64,000 nt of DNA. Origin: Blastomonas sp. SL216 (GTDB lineage: Bacteria > Pseudomonadota > Alphaproteobacteria > Sphingomonadales > Sphingomonadaceae). Both the position numbers and the translations under genes were made by a program. The stretch spans positions 1,304,501 through 1,368,500 of the forward strand of contig CP113055.1 of assembly GCA_026625625.1 (NCBI GenBank), given 5' to 3'. Below the pieces are notes generated by a model. That model was not told the DNA's origin and did no database searches. It saw only the letters and a list, made by a program, of their open reading frames with translations. Of this stretch, positions 8,576-18,713 are shown one piece after another; position 1 is the first letter of the stretch, and every line of letters begins with the position of its first letter.

Positions 8576-10207
8576 TTAGCCTCCGCCGCCACCCTGCGGC
8601 CCGGCGGGCGCAGTCTGGCGGGCGCGTTCGCGCTTGGCGGCGGCATGGCCCCGGCCCACCGCGCGGTCCCATTCGATATGGTAGAGGTCATAGCGCCGGT
8701 CGCCCAGATTGCGCACCGTGCCCTCGTGCCGCGCCCAGCTCAGATCATCGAGATTGACGTCGCTGATCGTCAGCGTCTCGACATTCTCGCTCGCCTCTGC
8801 GGCAATGCCATCGCGCGCGAACGGCAGGTCGCACGGCGTCAGGATGCAGCTTTGCGCATATTGGATGTCCATGTTCTCGACATCGGGCAGATTGCCGACA
8901 TTGCCTGACATCACGACATAGCACTGGTTCTCGATCGCACGCGCCTGGCAGCAATAGCGCACCCGCATATAGGCCTCGCGGCTGTCGGTGCAGAACGGCA
9001 CAAAGATGATCCGCGCGCCCTCATCCGCCAGACGCCGCGCCAGTTCGGGAAACTCGCTGTCATAACAGATCAGCACGCCGATCGGTCCGCAATCGGTCTG
9101 GATCGCATCGATGCTGTCGCCGCCCTTGATCTTCCACCAGTACCGCTCGTTGGGCGTGGGGTGGATTTTCTCCTGCGCGTGGATCGAACCGTCGCGCAGC
9201 GCGACCAGCGCGATATTCTGGATATCGCCGTCATCGGCGCGGGTCGGGTGCGATCCGCCGATGATGTTGATGTTATATTCCATCGCCATCCGCGTGAGCT
9301 CGTCGCGGATGCGCGGGGTGAACTCGCTCAGCGCCTCGATCGCTTCCTGCGGCCCCATCTTCTTCTTGGCGAAGGACAGCAGCGACATGGTGAACATTTC
9401 GGGAAATAGTACGAAGTCTGCCCGGTAATCCGCTGCAACATCGACGAAATATTCGACGTTGCGGACGAATTCCTCGAAATTCGCGACCGCGCGCGCCTGG
9501 AACTGCACGGTGGCAAGGCGCACGCTTTCCACGCCGCGCGGCACGCGGTGCTTGGGTGGCTCGTCCGGGTTCACATAGGGGTTGCGCCATACCATGTGCG
9601 CCGCGTGGCCGCGCGACTGGCGGTCCTCGGGCAGGTAGCGCTTGAGGATGCCGACCGGCGCAAAGCCATTGGCGATCTGGAAGCCGATCACGGGATCGCG
9701 CAGCTTGCCCTCGACCACCTTGTCCAGATAATCCTCGGGGCTTTCGGCCTTTTTGGTGCGCTTGGCGCGATCATAGCCCGGTATCCGCCCGGCAAAGACG
9801 ATGCCGTTGAGGTCGAGCTGTTCGGCGAGCGCCCGCCGCGCCTCGTACAACCGCTTGCCGATGCGGACCCCGCGCTGCGCGGGATCGACGCACATTTCAT
9901 AGCCGTAAAGCCATTCGCCGGTCGGCACATGACGGGTGCCAAAGCCGTTGCCGCTGATCTCTTCCCAATCGTGCGGCGCAAAGGCCATAGCCTCGGTCAC
10001 GCGCGATGACGCGCAATAGCCGACGATATCGCCATCGAGGATCGCGACGAACTGGCCCTGGGGGAAATTGTTAAGCTGGCCGCGCAACTCGCCGAACTTG
10101 TAAGGTGGCAGGCCCGGATAGGCGCGCTCGACGAGCGCGGATATCCCGGAAATGTCGCCCCTGCGGGCCTGCCTTACCTCAAGTCGTGCCTTGCTGCGCT
10201 GTGCCAT
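8576..10207 (-). CDS. Bifunctional GNAT acetyltransferase / carbon-nitrogen hydrolase fusion
   Basis: A 543-residue two-domain enzyme. Residues ~8-190 are a GNAT fold (RRGDISGISALVERAYPG, then the acetyl-CoA loop VDPAQRGVRIGKRLYEARR). Residues ~225-500 are a nitrilase/amidase domain with the full catalytic triad: Glu in VLFPEMF, Lys in AQEKIHPTPNE, Cys in VLICYDSEFPE. The combination is known in the carbon-nitrogen hydrolase superfamily, with uncharacterised substrates; cleavage of an amide coupled to N-acylation is one idea (inference). A Gly-rich tail ends the protein. ATG at 10207 is used; an in-frame TTG precedes it. It lies 7 bases downstream of icd on the same strand. Confidence 0.9.
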   Translation of the reverse strand: MAQRSKARLEVRQARRGDISGISALVERAYPGLPPYKFGELRGQLNNFPQGQFVAILDGDIVGYCASSRVTEAMAFAPHDWEEISGNGFGTRHVPTGEWLYGYEMCVDPAQRGVRIGKRLYEARRALAEQLDLNGIVFAGRIPGYDRAKRTKKAESPEDYLDKVVEGKLRDPVIGFQIANGFAPVGILKRYLPEDRQSRGHAAHMVWRNPYVNPDEPPKHRVPRGVESVRLATVQFQARAVANFEEFVRNVEYFVDVAADYRADFVLFPEMFTMSLLSFAKKKMGPQEAIEALSEFTPRIRDELTRMAMEYNINIIGGSHPTRADDGDIQNIALVALRDGSIHAQEKIHPTPNERYWWKIKGGDSIDAIQTDCGPIGVLICYDSEFPELARRLADEGARIIFVPFCTDSREAYMRVRYCCQARAIENQCYVVMSGNVGNLPDVENMDIQYAQSCILTPCDLPFARDGIAAEASENVETLTISDVNLDDLSWARHEGTVRNLGDRRYDLYHIEWDRAVGRGHAAAKRERARQTAPAGPQGGGGG

Positions 10208-10214
10208 CAACGCC

Positions 10215-11435
10215 TTACGCCCAGGTACCCATTTCCGTTTCGAGATTGGCGCGGATGGCCTCGAAGAACTGCTCGGTGGTCATCCAGGCCTGGTCCGGGC
10301 CGATCAGGATGGCGAGGTCCTTGGTCATCGATCCCTGCTCGACGGTCTCGATGCAGACGCGCTCCAGCGTCTCGGCAAAGCGCACCACTTCAGGGGTTTC
10401 GTCGAAGCGACCGCGATAGATGAGGCCGCGCGTCCAGGCGAAGATCGATGCGATCGGGTTGGTCGATGTCGCCTTGCCCTGTTCGTGCATGCGATAGTGA
10501 CGCGTGACGGTACCGTGCGCCGCTTCGGCCTCGACGGTCTTGCCATCGGGGGTCATCAGCACCGAGGTCATCAGGCCGAGCGAACCGAAGCCCTGGGCCA
10601 CGGTATCCGACTGCACGTCGCCGTCATAGTTCTTGCACGCCCAGACGAACTTGCCCGACCATTTCAGCGCCGATGCGACCATGTCATCGATCAGACGATG
10701 CTGATAGGTGATGCCGGCGGCTTCGAACTGCGCCCTGAATTCCTTCTCGTACACCTCTTCGAAGATGTCCTTGAAGCGGCCGTCATAGGCCTTGAGGATC
10801 GTGTTCTTGGTCGACAGATAGGTCGGCCAGCCGCGATCGAGGCCATAGTTCATCGATGCGCGCGCAAAGTCGGCGATCGAGTCATCGAGGTTGTACATCG
10901 CCATGGCGACGCCCGAGGACGGGAACTGGAACACTTCCTCGTCGATCGTGCTGCCGTCCTCGCCTTCGAAGACGAGGCGCAGCTTGCCCGGGCCGGGCAC
11001 GCGGAAATCGGTCGCCTTGTACTGGTCGCCAAAGGCATGACGGCCGACCACGATCGGGTCGGTCCAGCCCGGCACCAGCCGCGGGATGTTCGAGATGACG
11101 ATCGGCTCGCGGAAGACCACGCCGCCCAGGATGTTGCGGATCGTGCCGTTGGGCGACTTCCACATTTTCTTCAGGCTGAACTCTTCGACGCGCTGCTCAT
11201 CGGGGGTGATGGTGGCGCACTTGACGCCCACGCCATGCTCGCGGATCGCATTCGAGGCATCGACGGTGATCTTGTCGTTGGTCTCGTCGCGCTTCTGGAT
11301 CGACAGGTCGTAATATTTCAGGTCGATGTCCAGATAGGGCAGGATCAGGCGTTCGCGGATCCACTCCCAGATAATCCGGGTCATTTCATCGCCGTCGATT
11401 TCGACGACGGGCTTGGCCACCTTGATCTTTGCCAT
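10215..11435 (-). CDS. icd: NADP-dependent isocitrate dehydrogenase
   Basis: Oxidatively decarboxylates isocitrate to 2-oxoglutarate in the TCA cycle. The 406-residue length and sequence ([72 protein letters not shown]) are of the eukaryote-like homodimeric subfamily II found in alphaproteobacteria, unlike the E. coli enzyme. The ATG at 11433-11435 (MAKIKVAKP) is chosen; the longer frame upstream has no family similarity. The GNAT-nitrilase gene follows only 7 bases behind it and may be co-transcribed. Confidence 0.96.
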   Translation of the reverse strand: MAKIKVAKPVVEIDGDEMTRIIWEWIRERLILPYLDIDLKYYDLSIQKRDETNDKITVDASNAIREHGVGVKCATITPDEQRVEEFSLKKMWKSPNGTIRNILGGVVFREPIVISNIPRLVPGWTDPIVVGRHAFGDQYKATDFRVPGPGKLRLVFEGEDGSTIDEEVFQFPSSGVAMAMYNLDDSIADFARASMNYGLDRGWPTYLSTKNTILKAYDGRFKDIFEEVYEKEFRAQFEAAGITYQHRLIDDMVASALKWSGKFVWACKNYDGDVQSDTVAQGFGSLGLMTSVLMTPDGKTVEAEAAHGTVTRHYRMHEQGKATSTNPIASIFAWTRGLIYRGRFDETPEVVRFAETLERVCIETVEQGSMTKDLAILIGPDQAWMTTEQFFEAIRANLETEMGTWA

Positions 11436-11633
11436 GCGGGATTTGCGCCTTCTTGCTAGGGAGGAATCGGAAAACTGGGTCGCTCTTAGCAAAGTCAGCC
11501 CATGTTTCAACCTTGTCGCGCGCCCTCTCGCTAGCGCAAATCAGTCGCAGAAATATGCCGCAGCGCAGCATTCACCGCATCCGGGGGCCATTGGTCGTTG
11601 TCACACCCGCATCCACCCCCTAAGAGGGCCTGC

Positions 11634-12368
11634 ATGTCGCAAGAATTACTGGATAACCGGGGCAAGGGCCTGGCGAGCTGGAGCTTCCCGCCGGTTCATC
11701 CCGAAGGCCGAAAATTTGCCGTAATCGCCGCCGGAATCACGCTCGTTCTTGCGCTGATGGCCTGGGAAACCCTCGCCTGGCCGATGGGCGGCATCACCTT
11801 GTGGATCCTGGCCTTTTTTCGGGATCCCGCCCGCGTCACTCCGCTTGACGAACGCTTTGTGGTCGCACCTGCCGATGGGATGGTCACGCTGATCCAGGAG
11901 ATCGCACCGCCGATCGAGCTGGCGGACATGGACGGATTGGGCAGCGAGCCGCTGTGGCGCGTGTCGATTTTCATGAGCGTGTTCGACGTGCACATCAACC
12001 GCGCACCGATTGGCGGCACCATCCGGCGCATCGTCTATATTTCGGGCAAGTTCCTCAATGCCGATCTCGACAAGGCGAGCGACGAGAACGAGCGCCAGCA
12101 CATCATGGTGGAGCGCAGCGACGGTCTGCGCGTCGGCTTCACCCAGATTGCAGGGCTGGTCGCGCGCCGCATCGTGCCCTTTGTCAAGGAAGGCGATTTC
12201 GTCGCCGTGGGCCAGCGCGTCGGCCTGATCCGCTTCGGCAGCCGGGTCGATGTCTATCTGCCGCGCGGCACCGCGCCTGCGGTGGTCAAGGGCCAGCGCA
12301 TCGTGGCAGGCGAAACCGTTCTGGCGGTGGTCGGCGATGCCCCGATGCGCGAAGGCATTGCGCACTGA
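11634..12368 (+). CDS. psd: Phosphatidylserine decarboxylase
   Basis: Pyruvoyl-dependent inner-membrane enzyme making phosphatidylethanolamine from phosphatidylserine. A 244-residue proenzyme with hydrophobic N-terminal segments ([36 protein letters not shown]), then [23 protein letters not shown], and the self-cleavage Gly-Ser in [13 protein letters not shown], whose serine becomes the pyruvoyl group. The short form is typical of alphaproteobacteria. ATG 11634 follows AAGAGG 8 bases upstream. It is directly upstream of pssA, so consecutive steps of one pathway are encoded together. Confidence 0.95.
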   Translation: MSQELLDNRGKGLASWSFPPVHPEGRKFAVIAAGITLVLALMAWETLAWPMGGITLWILAFFRDPARVTPLDERFVVAPADGMVTLIQEIAPPIELADMDGLGSEPLWRVSIFMSVFDVHINRAPIGGTIRRIVYISGKFLNADLDKASDENERQHIMVERSDGLRVGFTQIAGLVARRIVPFVKEGDFVAVGQRVGLIRFGSRVDVYLPRGTAPAVVKGQRIVAGETVLAVVGDAPMREGIAH

Positions 12369-12408
12369 TGCGGCCCGCCCCCTCCCCCCGCCTGCGGATT
12401 TTCCGGAC

Positions 12409-13230
12409 ATGAGCGCCCCCGATCCTCTCGACCGGCGCGGACGGCGCGGACCGATCCGCTATCTTGCCGGGCGCCGCTTCCGGCTGCGCGAGGGCCTGAC
12501 GCTCAGGGCCATGGTGCCCAATGCCATTACCGCATCGGCGCTGTGCTGCGGCCTGACCGGCATCCGCTTTGCGTTGCAGGAACAATGGCCGCTGGCGGCA
12601 GGGGCGATCGTGCTTGCTGGCGTGCTCGACGGGATCGATGGACGCGTCGCGCGCATGCTCAAGGCACAGAGCCGCTTTGGCGCCGAACTGGACTCGCTGG
12701 CAGATTCGATTGCCTTTGGCGTATCGCCCGCATTGGTGCTGTTCCTGTGGTCGCTCAACGAGTTGCCACGCTTCGGCTGGCTGATCGCGCTGACGCTGGC
12801 GGTCTGCTGCGCGCTGCGCCTGGCGCGGTTCAATGCACAGATCGACCTTGAGGACCAGCCGCACAAGTCTGCCGGATATCTGACCGGCATTCCGGCACCT
12901 GCGGGCGCTGGTCTTGCCATGCTGCCGCTGTATCTGTGGATCGAGACCGGGCTCGACGTCTTCCGCCACTATACCGTGATCGGCCCGTGGCTGCTGCTGA
13001 TTGCATTCCTGATGATATCGAACGTGGCCACGTTCAGCTGGTCGTCGCTGCATCTGCGCAAGAACATCCGGCTGGAAATGCTGGCGGTCGTGGCGATCAC
13101 GGCAGCCTCGCTGCTCACCGTCCCCTTCATCACGCTGAGCGCGATCTCGCTGGTCTATCTCGCGCTGATCCCGTTCGGGATGCGGTCCTACGCCAAGGTC
13201 AGGCGGCAGCGCGCCAGTCAGGCCGGCTGA
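12409..13230 (+). CDS. pssA: CDP-diacylglycerol--serine O-phosphatidyltransferase
   Basis: Makes phosphatidylserine from CDP-diacylglycerol and serine; the product is used by the psd product encoded just upstream. A 273-residue polytopic membrane protein. Seen: the CDP-alcohol phosphatidyltransferase signature (DGIDGRVARML, then RFGAELDSLAD) with all conserved Asp, Gly and Arg positions, an N-terminal cytosolic basic segment, and about seven membrane helices. ATG 12409 (MSAPDPLDRRG) is used. The 3' end overlaps the convergent small gene at 13199 by 32 bases. Confidence 0.95.
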   Translation: MSAPDPLDRRGRRGPIRYLAGRRFRLREGLTLRAMVPNAITASALCCGLTGIRFALQEQWPLAAGAIVLAGVLDGIDGRVARMLKAQSRFGAELDSLADSIAFGVSPALVLFLWSLNELPRFGWLIALTLAVCCALRLARFNAQIDLEDQPHKSAGYLTGIPAPAGAGLAMLPLYLWIETGLDVFRHYTVIGPWLLLIAFLMISNVATFSWSSLHLRKNIRLEMLAVVAITAASLLTVPFITLSAISLVYLALIPFGMRSYAKVRRQRASQAG

Positions 13231-13558
13231 CCGTCACATTGCCGCGCACCGGCATGGCGATGACATTGCGCGGGCTATAGTCCGGCGCATGGGCCGGAAC
13301 GAAGGTGACCGCCGCACGCATCTGCCCGCGAGCAACACGCCCCTGCCCTGCTTCACGATAGGCCGCAAACAGCGCGTCGAAACGCTCTGTGGCGCCCGCA
13401 AACGACTGGGCGATGACGAGCACTGCGGCGATGGCGGCAGCGGCGAAGAACAGGGCAATGGCTACAGCAAACATGGCGCTCAATCCTGGCTTGCGTCCGC
13501 TGTGCTGATCGCCCAGCAGAACATTGTGGATAACACTGTGGAAAGCCATTGGTTCCAT
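13199..13558 (-). CDS. Small single-span membrane protein, unknown function
   Basis: About 119 residues: a short N-terminus (MAFHSVIHNVLLGDQ), one strong membrane helix (AMFAVAIALFFAAAAIAAVLVIAQSF), then a C-terminal part predicted to face the periplasm (ERFDALFAAYREAGQGRV... and FVPAHAPDYSPRN). No motif recognised. ATG at 13556-13558 or 13547-13549 is likely; codons further upstream run into the rpsB leader. It overlaps the end of pssA on the other strand by 32 bases. Confidence 0.6.
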   Translation of the reverse strand: MEPMAFHSVIHNVLLGDQHSGRKPGLSAMFAVAIALFFAAAAIAAVLVIAQSFAGATERFDALFAAYREAGQGRVARGQMRAAVTFVPAHAPDYSPRNVIAMPVRGNVTVSRPDWRAAA

Positions 13559-13821
13559 TTCGGGACGATCCGGAGCCCTTGACCTGCTTTGTATCGCGTT
13601 TGTTCCACCTCTGTTTCGGCGCGTCAACCGGAAAATTCGGTTCGTCGCATGTTTTGGGACTGGATTTCCCACGCGAACTCGCATAAGGGCCCGCTCGCAG
13701 GCAGCACTGTGCCGCCCGCAATCCACATGGAAGACGCACATACCGGTGCCCCGGCCACCCTTTCAGGGTCGTGCCTTCAGGGTTCCTGTCTTCCAGAGGC
13801 TCAACCGGAAAGGAAATGATT
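13559..13821 (+). promoter_or_regulatory. rpsB promoter and 5' leader
   Basis: A 263-base stretch without a credible gene lies before rpsB. It must contain the rpsB promoter and an mRNA leader. Short dyads are visible (AACCG/CGGTT around 13627-13643). Ribosomal protein S2 operons are autoregulated through the leader in several bacteria, so S2 feedback is plausible, but I recognise no known leader motif here. Confidence 0.4.
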
Positions 13822-14604
13822 ATGGCGGCACCTGTCGTCACCATGCAGCAATTGATCGAAGCCGGCGCGCATTTCGGCCATCAGACCCACCGCTGGAACC
13901 CGCGCATGAAGCCGTACATTTTCGGCGCGCGCAACGGCATCCACATCCTTGACCTGTCGCAGACCGTGCCGCTGTTCGCGCGCGCTCTCGAATTCGTCTC
14001 GGCCACCGTGCAGGCGGGCGGCAAGGTGCTGTTCGTCGGCACCAAGCGCCAGGCCCAGGCCCCGATCGCCGAAGCAGCCCGCGCCAGCGGCCAGCACTTC
14101 GTCAACCACCGCTGGCTGGGCGGCATGCTCACCAACTGGAAGACGATCTCGGGATCGATCAAGCGCCTGAAGACGCTCGAAGAGCAGCTCGCCGGTGACA
14201 CCTCGGGCTTCACCAAGAAGGAAGTCCTGCAACTGACCCGCGAACGCGACAAGCTGGAACTGTCGCTCGGCGGTATCCGCGACATGGGCGGCATTCCCGA
14301 CGTGATGTTCGTGATCGACGCGAACAAGGAAGACCTCGCCATCAAGGAAGCCAATGTGCTTGGCATCCCGGTGATCGCGATCCTCGATTCGAACGTCGAT
14401 CCGCAGGGCATCGCCTTCCCGGTTCCCGCCAATGACGATGCCGCGCGCGCCGTTCGCCTCTATTGCGACGCCGTTGCCGCTGCTGCCACCAAGGGCCGCA
14501 CCGGTGCCGCCGTTGCTTCGGGCGCGGACGTTGGCGAGATGGCCGAACCGCCGGCAGAAGCCGCGCTGGAAGAAGCTGCAGCCGAAACCGGCGACGCTGC
14601 CTAA
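13822..14604 (+). CDS. rpsB: 30S ribosomal protein S2
   Basis: Small-subunit ribosomal protein bridging head and body of the 30S subunit. A 260-residue protein with the S2 signatures [38 protein letters not shown] (read in two parts), [13 protein letters not shown] and [19 protein letters not shown], plus an Ala/Glu-rich C-terminal extension typical of alphaproteobacteria. ATG 13822 follows AAAGGAAA. The pair rpsB-tsf is a near-universal bacterial operon. Confidence 0.98.
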   Translation: MAAPVVTMQQLIEAGAHFGHQTHRWNPRMKPYIFGARNGIHILDLSQTVPLFARALEFVSATVQAGGKVLFVGTKRQAQAPIAEAARASGQHFVNHRWLGGMLTNWKTISGSIKRLKTLEEQLAGDTSGFTKKEVLQLTRERDKLELSLGGIRDMGGIPDVMFVIDANKEDLAIKEANVLGIPVIAILDSNVDPQGIAFPVPANDDAARAVRLYCDAVAAAATKGRTGAAVASGADVGEMAEPPAEAALEEAAAETGDAA

Positions 14605-14667
14605 TCGGGTTGGCTGATCGGGCCGGGTGGGGCTTGGCCCTGCCCTGCTTGCACAAAACTGACACAT

Positions 14668-14712
14668 GCAGGGGCTACGGGCCGGGCATTGGCCCGCACC
14701 TGTGGCCCCTGC
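14668..14712 (+). promoter_or_regulatory. Nested RNA hairpin in the rpsB-tsf gap
   Basis: Outer arms GCAGGGGC (14668-14675) and GCCCCTGC (14705-14712) are perfectly complementary and enclose inner arms CGGGCC (14678-14683) and GGCCCG (14691-14696). No T-tract follows. Such a structure between rpsB and tsf could act as an attenuator, processing site or translational element setting the S2/EF-Ts ratio; this role is inference. Confidence 0.55.
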
Positions 14713-14740
14713 GTCCATATTCAAAACAAGGAACACGAAC

Positions 14741-15664
14741 ATGGCTGTTGTAACCGCTGCTACTGTCAAGGAACTGCGCGAGCGCACCGGCGCTGGCATG
14801 ATGGACGCCAAGAAGGCGCTGACCGAAGCCAATGGCGACATCGAAGCCGCCGTTGACGCGCTGCGCGCCAAGGGCCTTGCCACCGCGCAGAAGAAGTCGA
14901 GCCGCACCGCCGCCGAAGGCCTGGTGGGCATCGAGGTTTCGGGTCTGAAGGGCGTCGCTGTCGAAGTGAACAGCGAAACCGACTTCGTCGCCAAGAACGA
15001 CCAGTTCCAGGATTTCGTCCGCAAGGTGACCGGCGTCGCGCTGACCACCGGCGATGATGTCGATACGCTCAAGGCTGCGGACTATCCCGATGGCGGCACC
15101 GTTGGCGACAAGCTGACGAACTCGATCGCCACGATTGGCGAAAACCAGTCGATCCGCCGCATCAAGACCGTTTCGGTCAGCGAAGGCGTCGTGGTGTCGT
15201 ACATGCACAATGCTGTCGCGCCGAACCTCGGCAAGATCGGCGTGCTGGTCGCGCTGGAAGGCGATGTCGCCGCCGACGTGCTCGAGCCGCTGGGCAAGCA
15301 GATCGGCATGCACATCGCTGCAGCCTTCCCGCTGGCGCTGAACGCCGATGGCCTGGATGCCGAGCTGATCGCGCGCGAACGCAAGATCGCCGAGGAAAAG
15401 GCTGCTGAAAGCGGCAAGCCCGCCGAAGTGCAGGCCAAGATGGTCGACGGTGCGATCGCCAAGTTCGCCAAGGAAAACGCACTGCTCAGCCAGCTGTTCG
15501 TGATCGACAACAAGACCCCGATCGCCGACGTGGTGGCCAAGGCCGCCAAGGACGCGGGCGGCAAGATCACGCTGAAGGACTATGTCCGCTTCCAGCTCGG
15601 CGAAGGCATCGAGAAGGAAGAAACCGACTTCGCGGCTGAAGTCGCGGCGGCTGCGGGCCTCTAA
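14741..15664 (+). CDS. tsf: Elongation factor Ts
   Basis: Guanine-nucleotide exchange factor for EF-Tu. A 307-residue protein with the N-terminal UBA-like domain ([21 protein letters not shown]), the core with [14 protein letters not shown] and [10 protein letters not shown], and the C-terminal module ([24 protein letters not shown]). ATG 14741 ([16 protein letters not shown]) is chosen from family conservation. Upstream gap to rpsB is 136 bases and holds a nested hairpin; a strong terminator closes the unit at 15691. Confidence 0.98.
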   Translation: MAVVTAATVKELRERTGAGMMDAKKALTEANGDIEAAVDALRAKGLATAQKKSSRTAAEGLVGIEVSGLKGVAVEVNSETDFVAKNDQFQDFVRKVTGVALTTGDDVDTLKAADYPDGGTVGDKLTNSIATIGENQSIRRIKTVSVSEGVVVSYMHNAVAPNLGKIGVLVALEGDVAADVLEPLGKQIGMHIAAAFPLALNADGLDAELIARERKIAEEKAAESGKPAEVQAKMVDGAIAKFAKENALLSQLFVIDNKTPIADVVAKAAKDAGGKITLKDYVRFQLGEGIEKEETDFAAEVAAAAGL

Positions 15665-15690
15665 GCTCCACGCTGATACAGCATGAAACG

Positions 15691-15721
15691 GCGGGTAGCC
15701 CCCGGGCTGCCCGCTGTTTTT
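15691..15721 (+). terminator. Rho-independent terminator of rpsB-tsf
   Basis: GCGGGTAGCC (15691-15700) pairs with GGCTGCCCGC (15705-15714), one G-U pair, 4-base loop, followed by TGTTTTTG. It separates rpsB-tsf from the pyrH unit. Confidence 0.9.
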
Positions 15722-15855
15722 GCGTCCACTCCACTGGCGTTCATCGCTTCCTGCGGACAAGTGCAGGAACGTGCTTGGCAGCCCTTGATGCACCCACTAT
15801 GGTGCGCGCCACCCGGCCTTGAGGGCCGCACTTCATCCCAGATACCGGAACATCC

Positions 15856-16578
15856 ATGACCATCGCCCCCTACCGCCGCATCCTCCTGAAGCTGTCGGGG
15901 GAAGCCCTGATGGGCGACGGCCAATATGGCATCGATCCCGCCACGGTGGCCCGCATGGCGGGAGAGGTTAAGGCTGCCAAGGAAACCGGGCTGGAAATCT
16001 GCCTGGTGATCGGCGGCGGCAATATCTTCCGCGGCATGGCGGGCGCCGCCAAGGGCATGGACCGCGCCCAGGCCGATTATATGGGCATGCTCGCCACCGT
16101 GATGAACGCGCTGGCGATGCAGAGCGCGCTCGAGCAGCTTGGTGTCCCCACCCGCGTCCAGTCCGCGATCGAGATGGACAAGGTGTGCGAACCGGTGATC
16201 CGCAGGCGGGCCCAGCGGCACCTGGAAAAGGGCCGCGTGGTGATCTTTGCAGCTGGCGTCGGCGCACCTTATTTCACCACCGATTCCGGCGCGGCCCTTC
16301 GCGCGGCTGAAATGAAGTGCGATGCGCTGCTCAAGGGCACCAGCGTCGACGGCGTGTACAATGCCGACCCCAAGCTGGATCCGAACGCTGTGCGTTACGA
16401 AACATTGAGTTATGACCGGGTGTTGCAAGACAATCTGAAGGTCATGGACGCCAGCGCCGTGGCGCTCTGCCGCGACAATTCCATTCCCATCGTGGTGTTT
16501 TCGATCCGCGAACAGGGCAATCTCGCCCGTGTTCTCAGCGGCGAAGGCACGGCGACAACCGTACATCAGAAGGATTGA
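15856..16578 (+). CDS. pyrH: UMP kinase
   Basis: Phosphorylates UMP to UDP in pyrimidine nucleotide synthesis; bacterial hexameric amino-acid-kinase fold. The 240-residue length is usual. Seen: [13 protein letters not shown] (phosphate-binding Lys and Gly), [25 protein letters not shown] and the nucleotide-binding region [17 protein letters not shown]. It opens the cluster pyrH-frr-uppS-cdsA-dxr-rseP-bamA-skp-fabZ; frr starts 4 bases downstream. Confidence 0.98.
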   Translation: MTIAPYRRILLKLSGEALMGDGQYGIDPATVARMAGEVKAAKETGLEICLVIGGGNIFRGMAGAAKGMDRAQADYMGMLATVMNALAMQSALEQLGVPTRVQSAIEMDKVCEPVIRRRAQRHLEKGRVVIFAAGVGAPYFTTDSGAALRAAEMKCDALLKGTSVDGVYNADPKLDPNAVRYETLSYDRVLQDNLKVMDASAVALCRDNSIPIVVFSIREQGNLARVLSGEGTATTVHQKD

Positions 16579-16582
16579 ACCT

Positions 16583-17140
16583 GTGGCACAGTTTGACAAG
16601 AAGGACCTCGAGCGCCGGATGAATGGCGCGGTCGAATCGCTGAAGGGGGATCTTTCCGGCCTGCGCACTGGCCGCGCCAACACCACCCTGCTCGATCCCG
16701 TAACGGTCGAGGTCTATGGCGCGCAGATGCCGCTGACCCAGATCGCTACCGTTTCCGCGCCCGAACCGCGCATGCTTTCGGTGCAGGTCTGGGACAAGTC
16801 GAATGTCGGACCGGCGGACAAGGCGATCCGTTCGGCGGGCCTCGGCCTCAACCCGATCGTCGATGGCCAGACGCTGCGTCTGCCGATCCCCGACCTCACC
16901 GAAGAGCGCCGCAAGGAGCTGGCCAAGCTTGCCGGGCAATATGCGGAAAAGGCCCGCGTCGCGATCCGCAACGTCCGCCGCGATGGCATGGACGCGCTGA
17001 AGACCGACGAGAAGAAGGGCGAGATCAGCGAGGACGAGCGCAAGCGCTTCGAGACCGAAGTGCAGAAGCTGACCGATGACATGATCGCCCAGGCCGATGC
17101 CGCCGCAACCCATAAGGAAAAGGAAATCCTGGGCCAGTGA
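16583..17140 (+). CDS. frr: Ribosome recycling factor
   Basis: With EF-G it splits post-termination ribosomes. A 185-residue tRNA-mimic: a three-helix bundle ([54 protein letters not shown]) and a beta domain ([37 protein letters not shown], in parts). GTG at 16583 is the start given by family alignment, 4 bases after pyrH. Its stop overlaps the uppS GTG by four bases (GTGA). Confidence 0.97.
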   Translation: MAQFDKKDLERRMNGAVESLKGDLSGLRTGRANTTLLDPVTVEVYGAQMPLTQIATVSAPEPRMLSVQVWDKSNVGPADKAIRSAGLGLNPIVDGQTLRLPIPDLTEERRKELAKLAGQYAEKARVAIRNVRRDGMDALKTDEKKGEISEDERKRFETEVQKLTDDMIAQADAAATHKEKEILGQ

Positions 17141-17913
17141 TCTTCCGCCCGGGCTCCAAGCTTTCTGAGGCACAGGCGCAGTCCGCCACGCACAGCCATG
17201 TCGATATGGCCAAGGCGTGCGGAGTGCGCCATGCCGCCATCATCATGGATGGCAATGGCCGCTGGGCTTCCCGGCGCAGCCTGCCCCGCTTTGTCGGCCA
17301 CAAGCAGGGCGTGGAGGCGGTGCGCACCACGGTCCGCGCCGCGCGCGACATGGGGCTGGAAGCGCTGACGCTCTACGCCTTTTCCTCGGAAAACTGGAAG
17401 CGCCCGGAAGACGAGATTTCGGACCTGATGGGGCTGCTGCGCCACTTCATTCGCGCCGATGTCGACGAATTCATTGCCAACAACGTGCGGCTCAAGATCA
17501 TCGGCAATTACCGTGCGCTTGCGCCCGATCTGGTCGAGATGATCGATGATGTCGTGCAACGCACCGCGCATAACACCGGCACGACCCTGGTCATCGCGCT
17601 CAACTATGGCGCGCAGGACGAGCTGGTTCGCGCCGCCCGCGCATTGGCCGCAGCTGCCGCACGGGGCGAGATTTCTGCCGATTCCATCGAAGCGGCGCAT
17701 ATCGATGCCGCGCTCGACACCAGCGATCTGCCGCCGCTCGATCTGCTGATCCGCACCTCGGGCGAACAGCGGCTCAGCAATTTCCTGCTCTGGCAGGCAG
17801 CCTATGCCGAGCTGTATTTCACCGAAACGCTCTGGCCCGATTTCAACGGCGACAGCCTGGCCGAAGCCCTGACCACCTATGCCACCCGCGAAAGGCGCTT
17901 TGGTGGCCGCTGA
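17137..17913 (+). CDS. uppS: Isoprenyl transferase (undecaprenyl diphosphate synthase)
   Basis: Cis-prenyltransferase that elongates farnesyl diphosphate to the C55 carrier lipid for peptidoglycan and surface polysaccharide. Seen: [11 protein letters not shown] with the catalytic Asp, [14 protein letters not shown], and the C-terminal [23 protein letters not shown] and WPDF blocks. Length 258 with a GTG start overlapping the frr stop. An ~20-residue N-terminal tail before the conserved core may mean an internal ATG at 17206 ([11 protein letters not shown]) is the true start. Confidence 0.96.
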   Translation: MIFRPGSKLSEAQAQSATHSHVDMAKACGVRHAAIIMDGNGRWASRRSLPRFVGHKQGVEAVRTTVRAARDMGLEALTLYAFSSENWKRPEDEISDLMGLLRHFIRADVDEFIANNVRLKIIGNYRALAPDLVEMIDDVVQRTAHNTGTTLVIALNYGAQDELVRAARALAAAAARGEISADSIEAAHIDAALDTSDLPPLDLLIRTSGEQRLSNFLLWQAAYAELYFTETLWPDFNGDSLAEALTTYATRERRFGGR

Positions 17914-18706
17914 CCCCGTCCGGCGATCGCTATTCGGCCAGGATCTGGCAGTTCGCACGGTTTCCGGCCTGGTGCTGGTCGCGATTGCAGGGACCGCGCT
18001 CTGGCTCGGGGGGATCGCCTTCTGGCTGCTGCTGATGGCGGGTGCGCTCGCCATGCAGCATGAATGGGCGGGGCTGGTCGGGCGGATGGAGCGCCGCCGC
18101 CTGTCGATGCTGGCGCTGATGGCTCCGCTGTCGATGCTCTCGCCATTTGCCGATGGCCCGGGCTTTCTCTCGCTTGGCTTCATCATCGGTGGCGCGTTCT
18201 TCATCGCCGCAGTCGATCGCGGATTCCGCCTCGCAACGGGCGTGCTCTACTGCGCGCTGCCGGTGATGGCGCTGCTCTATCTGCGTCAGCAGGACAATGG
18301 TTTCCTCCTGGCGTTCTGGACGATGGCCACGGTCTGGGCGACCGATATCGGCGCCTATTTTGCCGGGCGCGGCATTGGCGGGCCCAAGATCGCGCCGACG
18401 ATCAGCCCCAGCAAGACCTGGGCTGGCCTCGCCGGCGGCATGACCGCAGCACTGCTGTTCGCACTGCTGCTGCGCGAGCATTTCGACCTGCCCTATATCC
18501 TGGTGCTGGCCAGCGCACCGCTGGCGGTCATCGCGCAAATGGGGGATTTTCTGGAAAGCTGGATGAAACGCCAGGCAGGCGTCAAGGATTCGGGCGCGCT
18601 GATCCCCGGCCATGGCGGAATCCTCGATCGGGTCGATGGACTCGTCCCGGTCGCGCCCGTCGTCGCAACGCTGGTTGCAGCCAACGCCTTTTGGGCGCTA
18701 GGATAA
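17903..18706 (+). CDS. cdsA: Phosphatidate cytidylyltransferase
   Basis: Makes CDP-diacylglycerol from CTP and phosphatidate, the precursor used by PssA. About 267 residues with roughly seven membrane helices. Seen: the C-terminal CDS signature from SWMKRQAGVKDSGALIPGHG to GILDRVDGL, and DIGAYFAGRGIGGPKIAPTISPSKTWAG. Start is uncertain: the GTG at 17903 (overlapping uppS by 11 bases) is chosen because AAAGG lies upstream; ATG 17879 is the alternative. Confidence 0.95.
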   Translation: MAADPVRRSLFGQDLAVRTVSGLVLVAIAGTALWLGGIAFWLLLMAGALAMQHEWAGLVGRMERRRLSMLALMAPLSMLSPFADGPGFLSLGFIIGGAFFIAAVDRGFRLATGVLYCALPVMALLYLRQQDNGFLLAFWTMATVWATDIGAYFAGRGIGGPKIAPTISPSKTWAGLAGGMTAALLFALLLREHFDLPYILVLASAPLAVIAQMGDFLESWMKRQAGVKDSGALIPGHGGILDRVDGLVPVAPVVATLVAANAFWALG

Positions 18707-18713
18707 GCATTCC

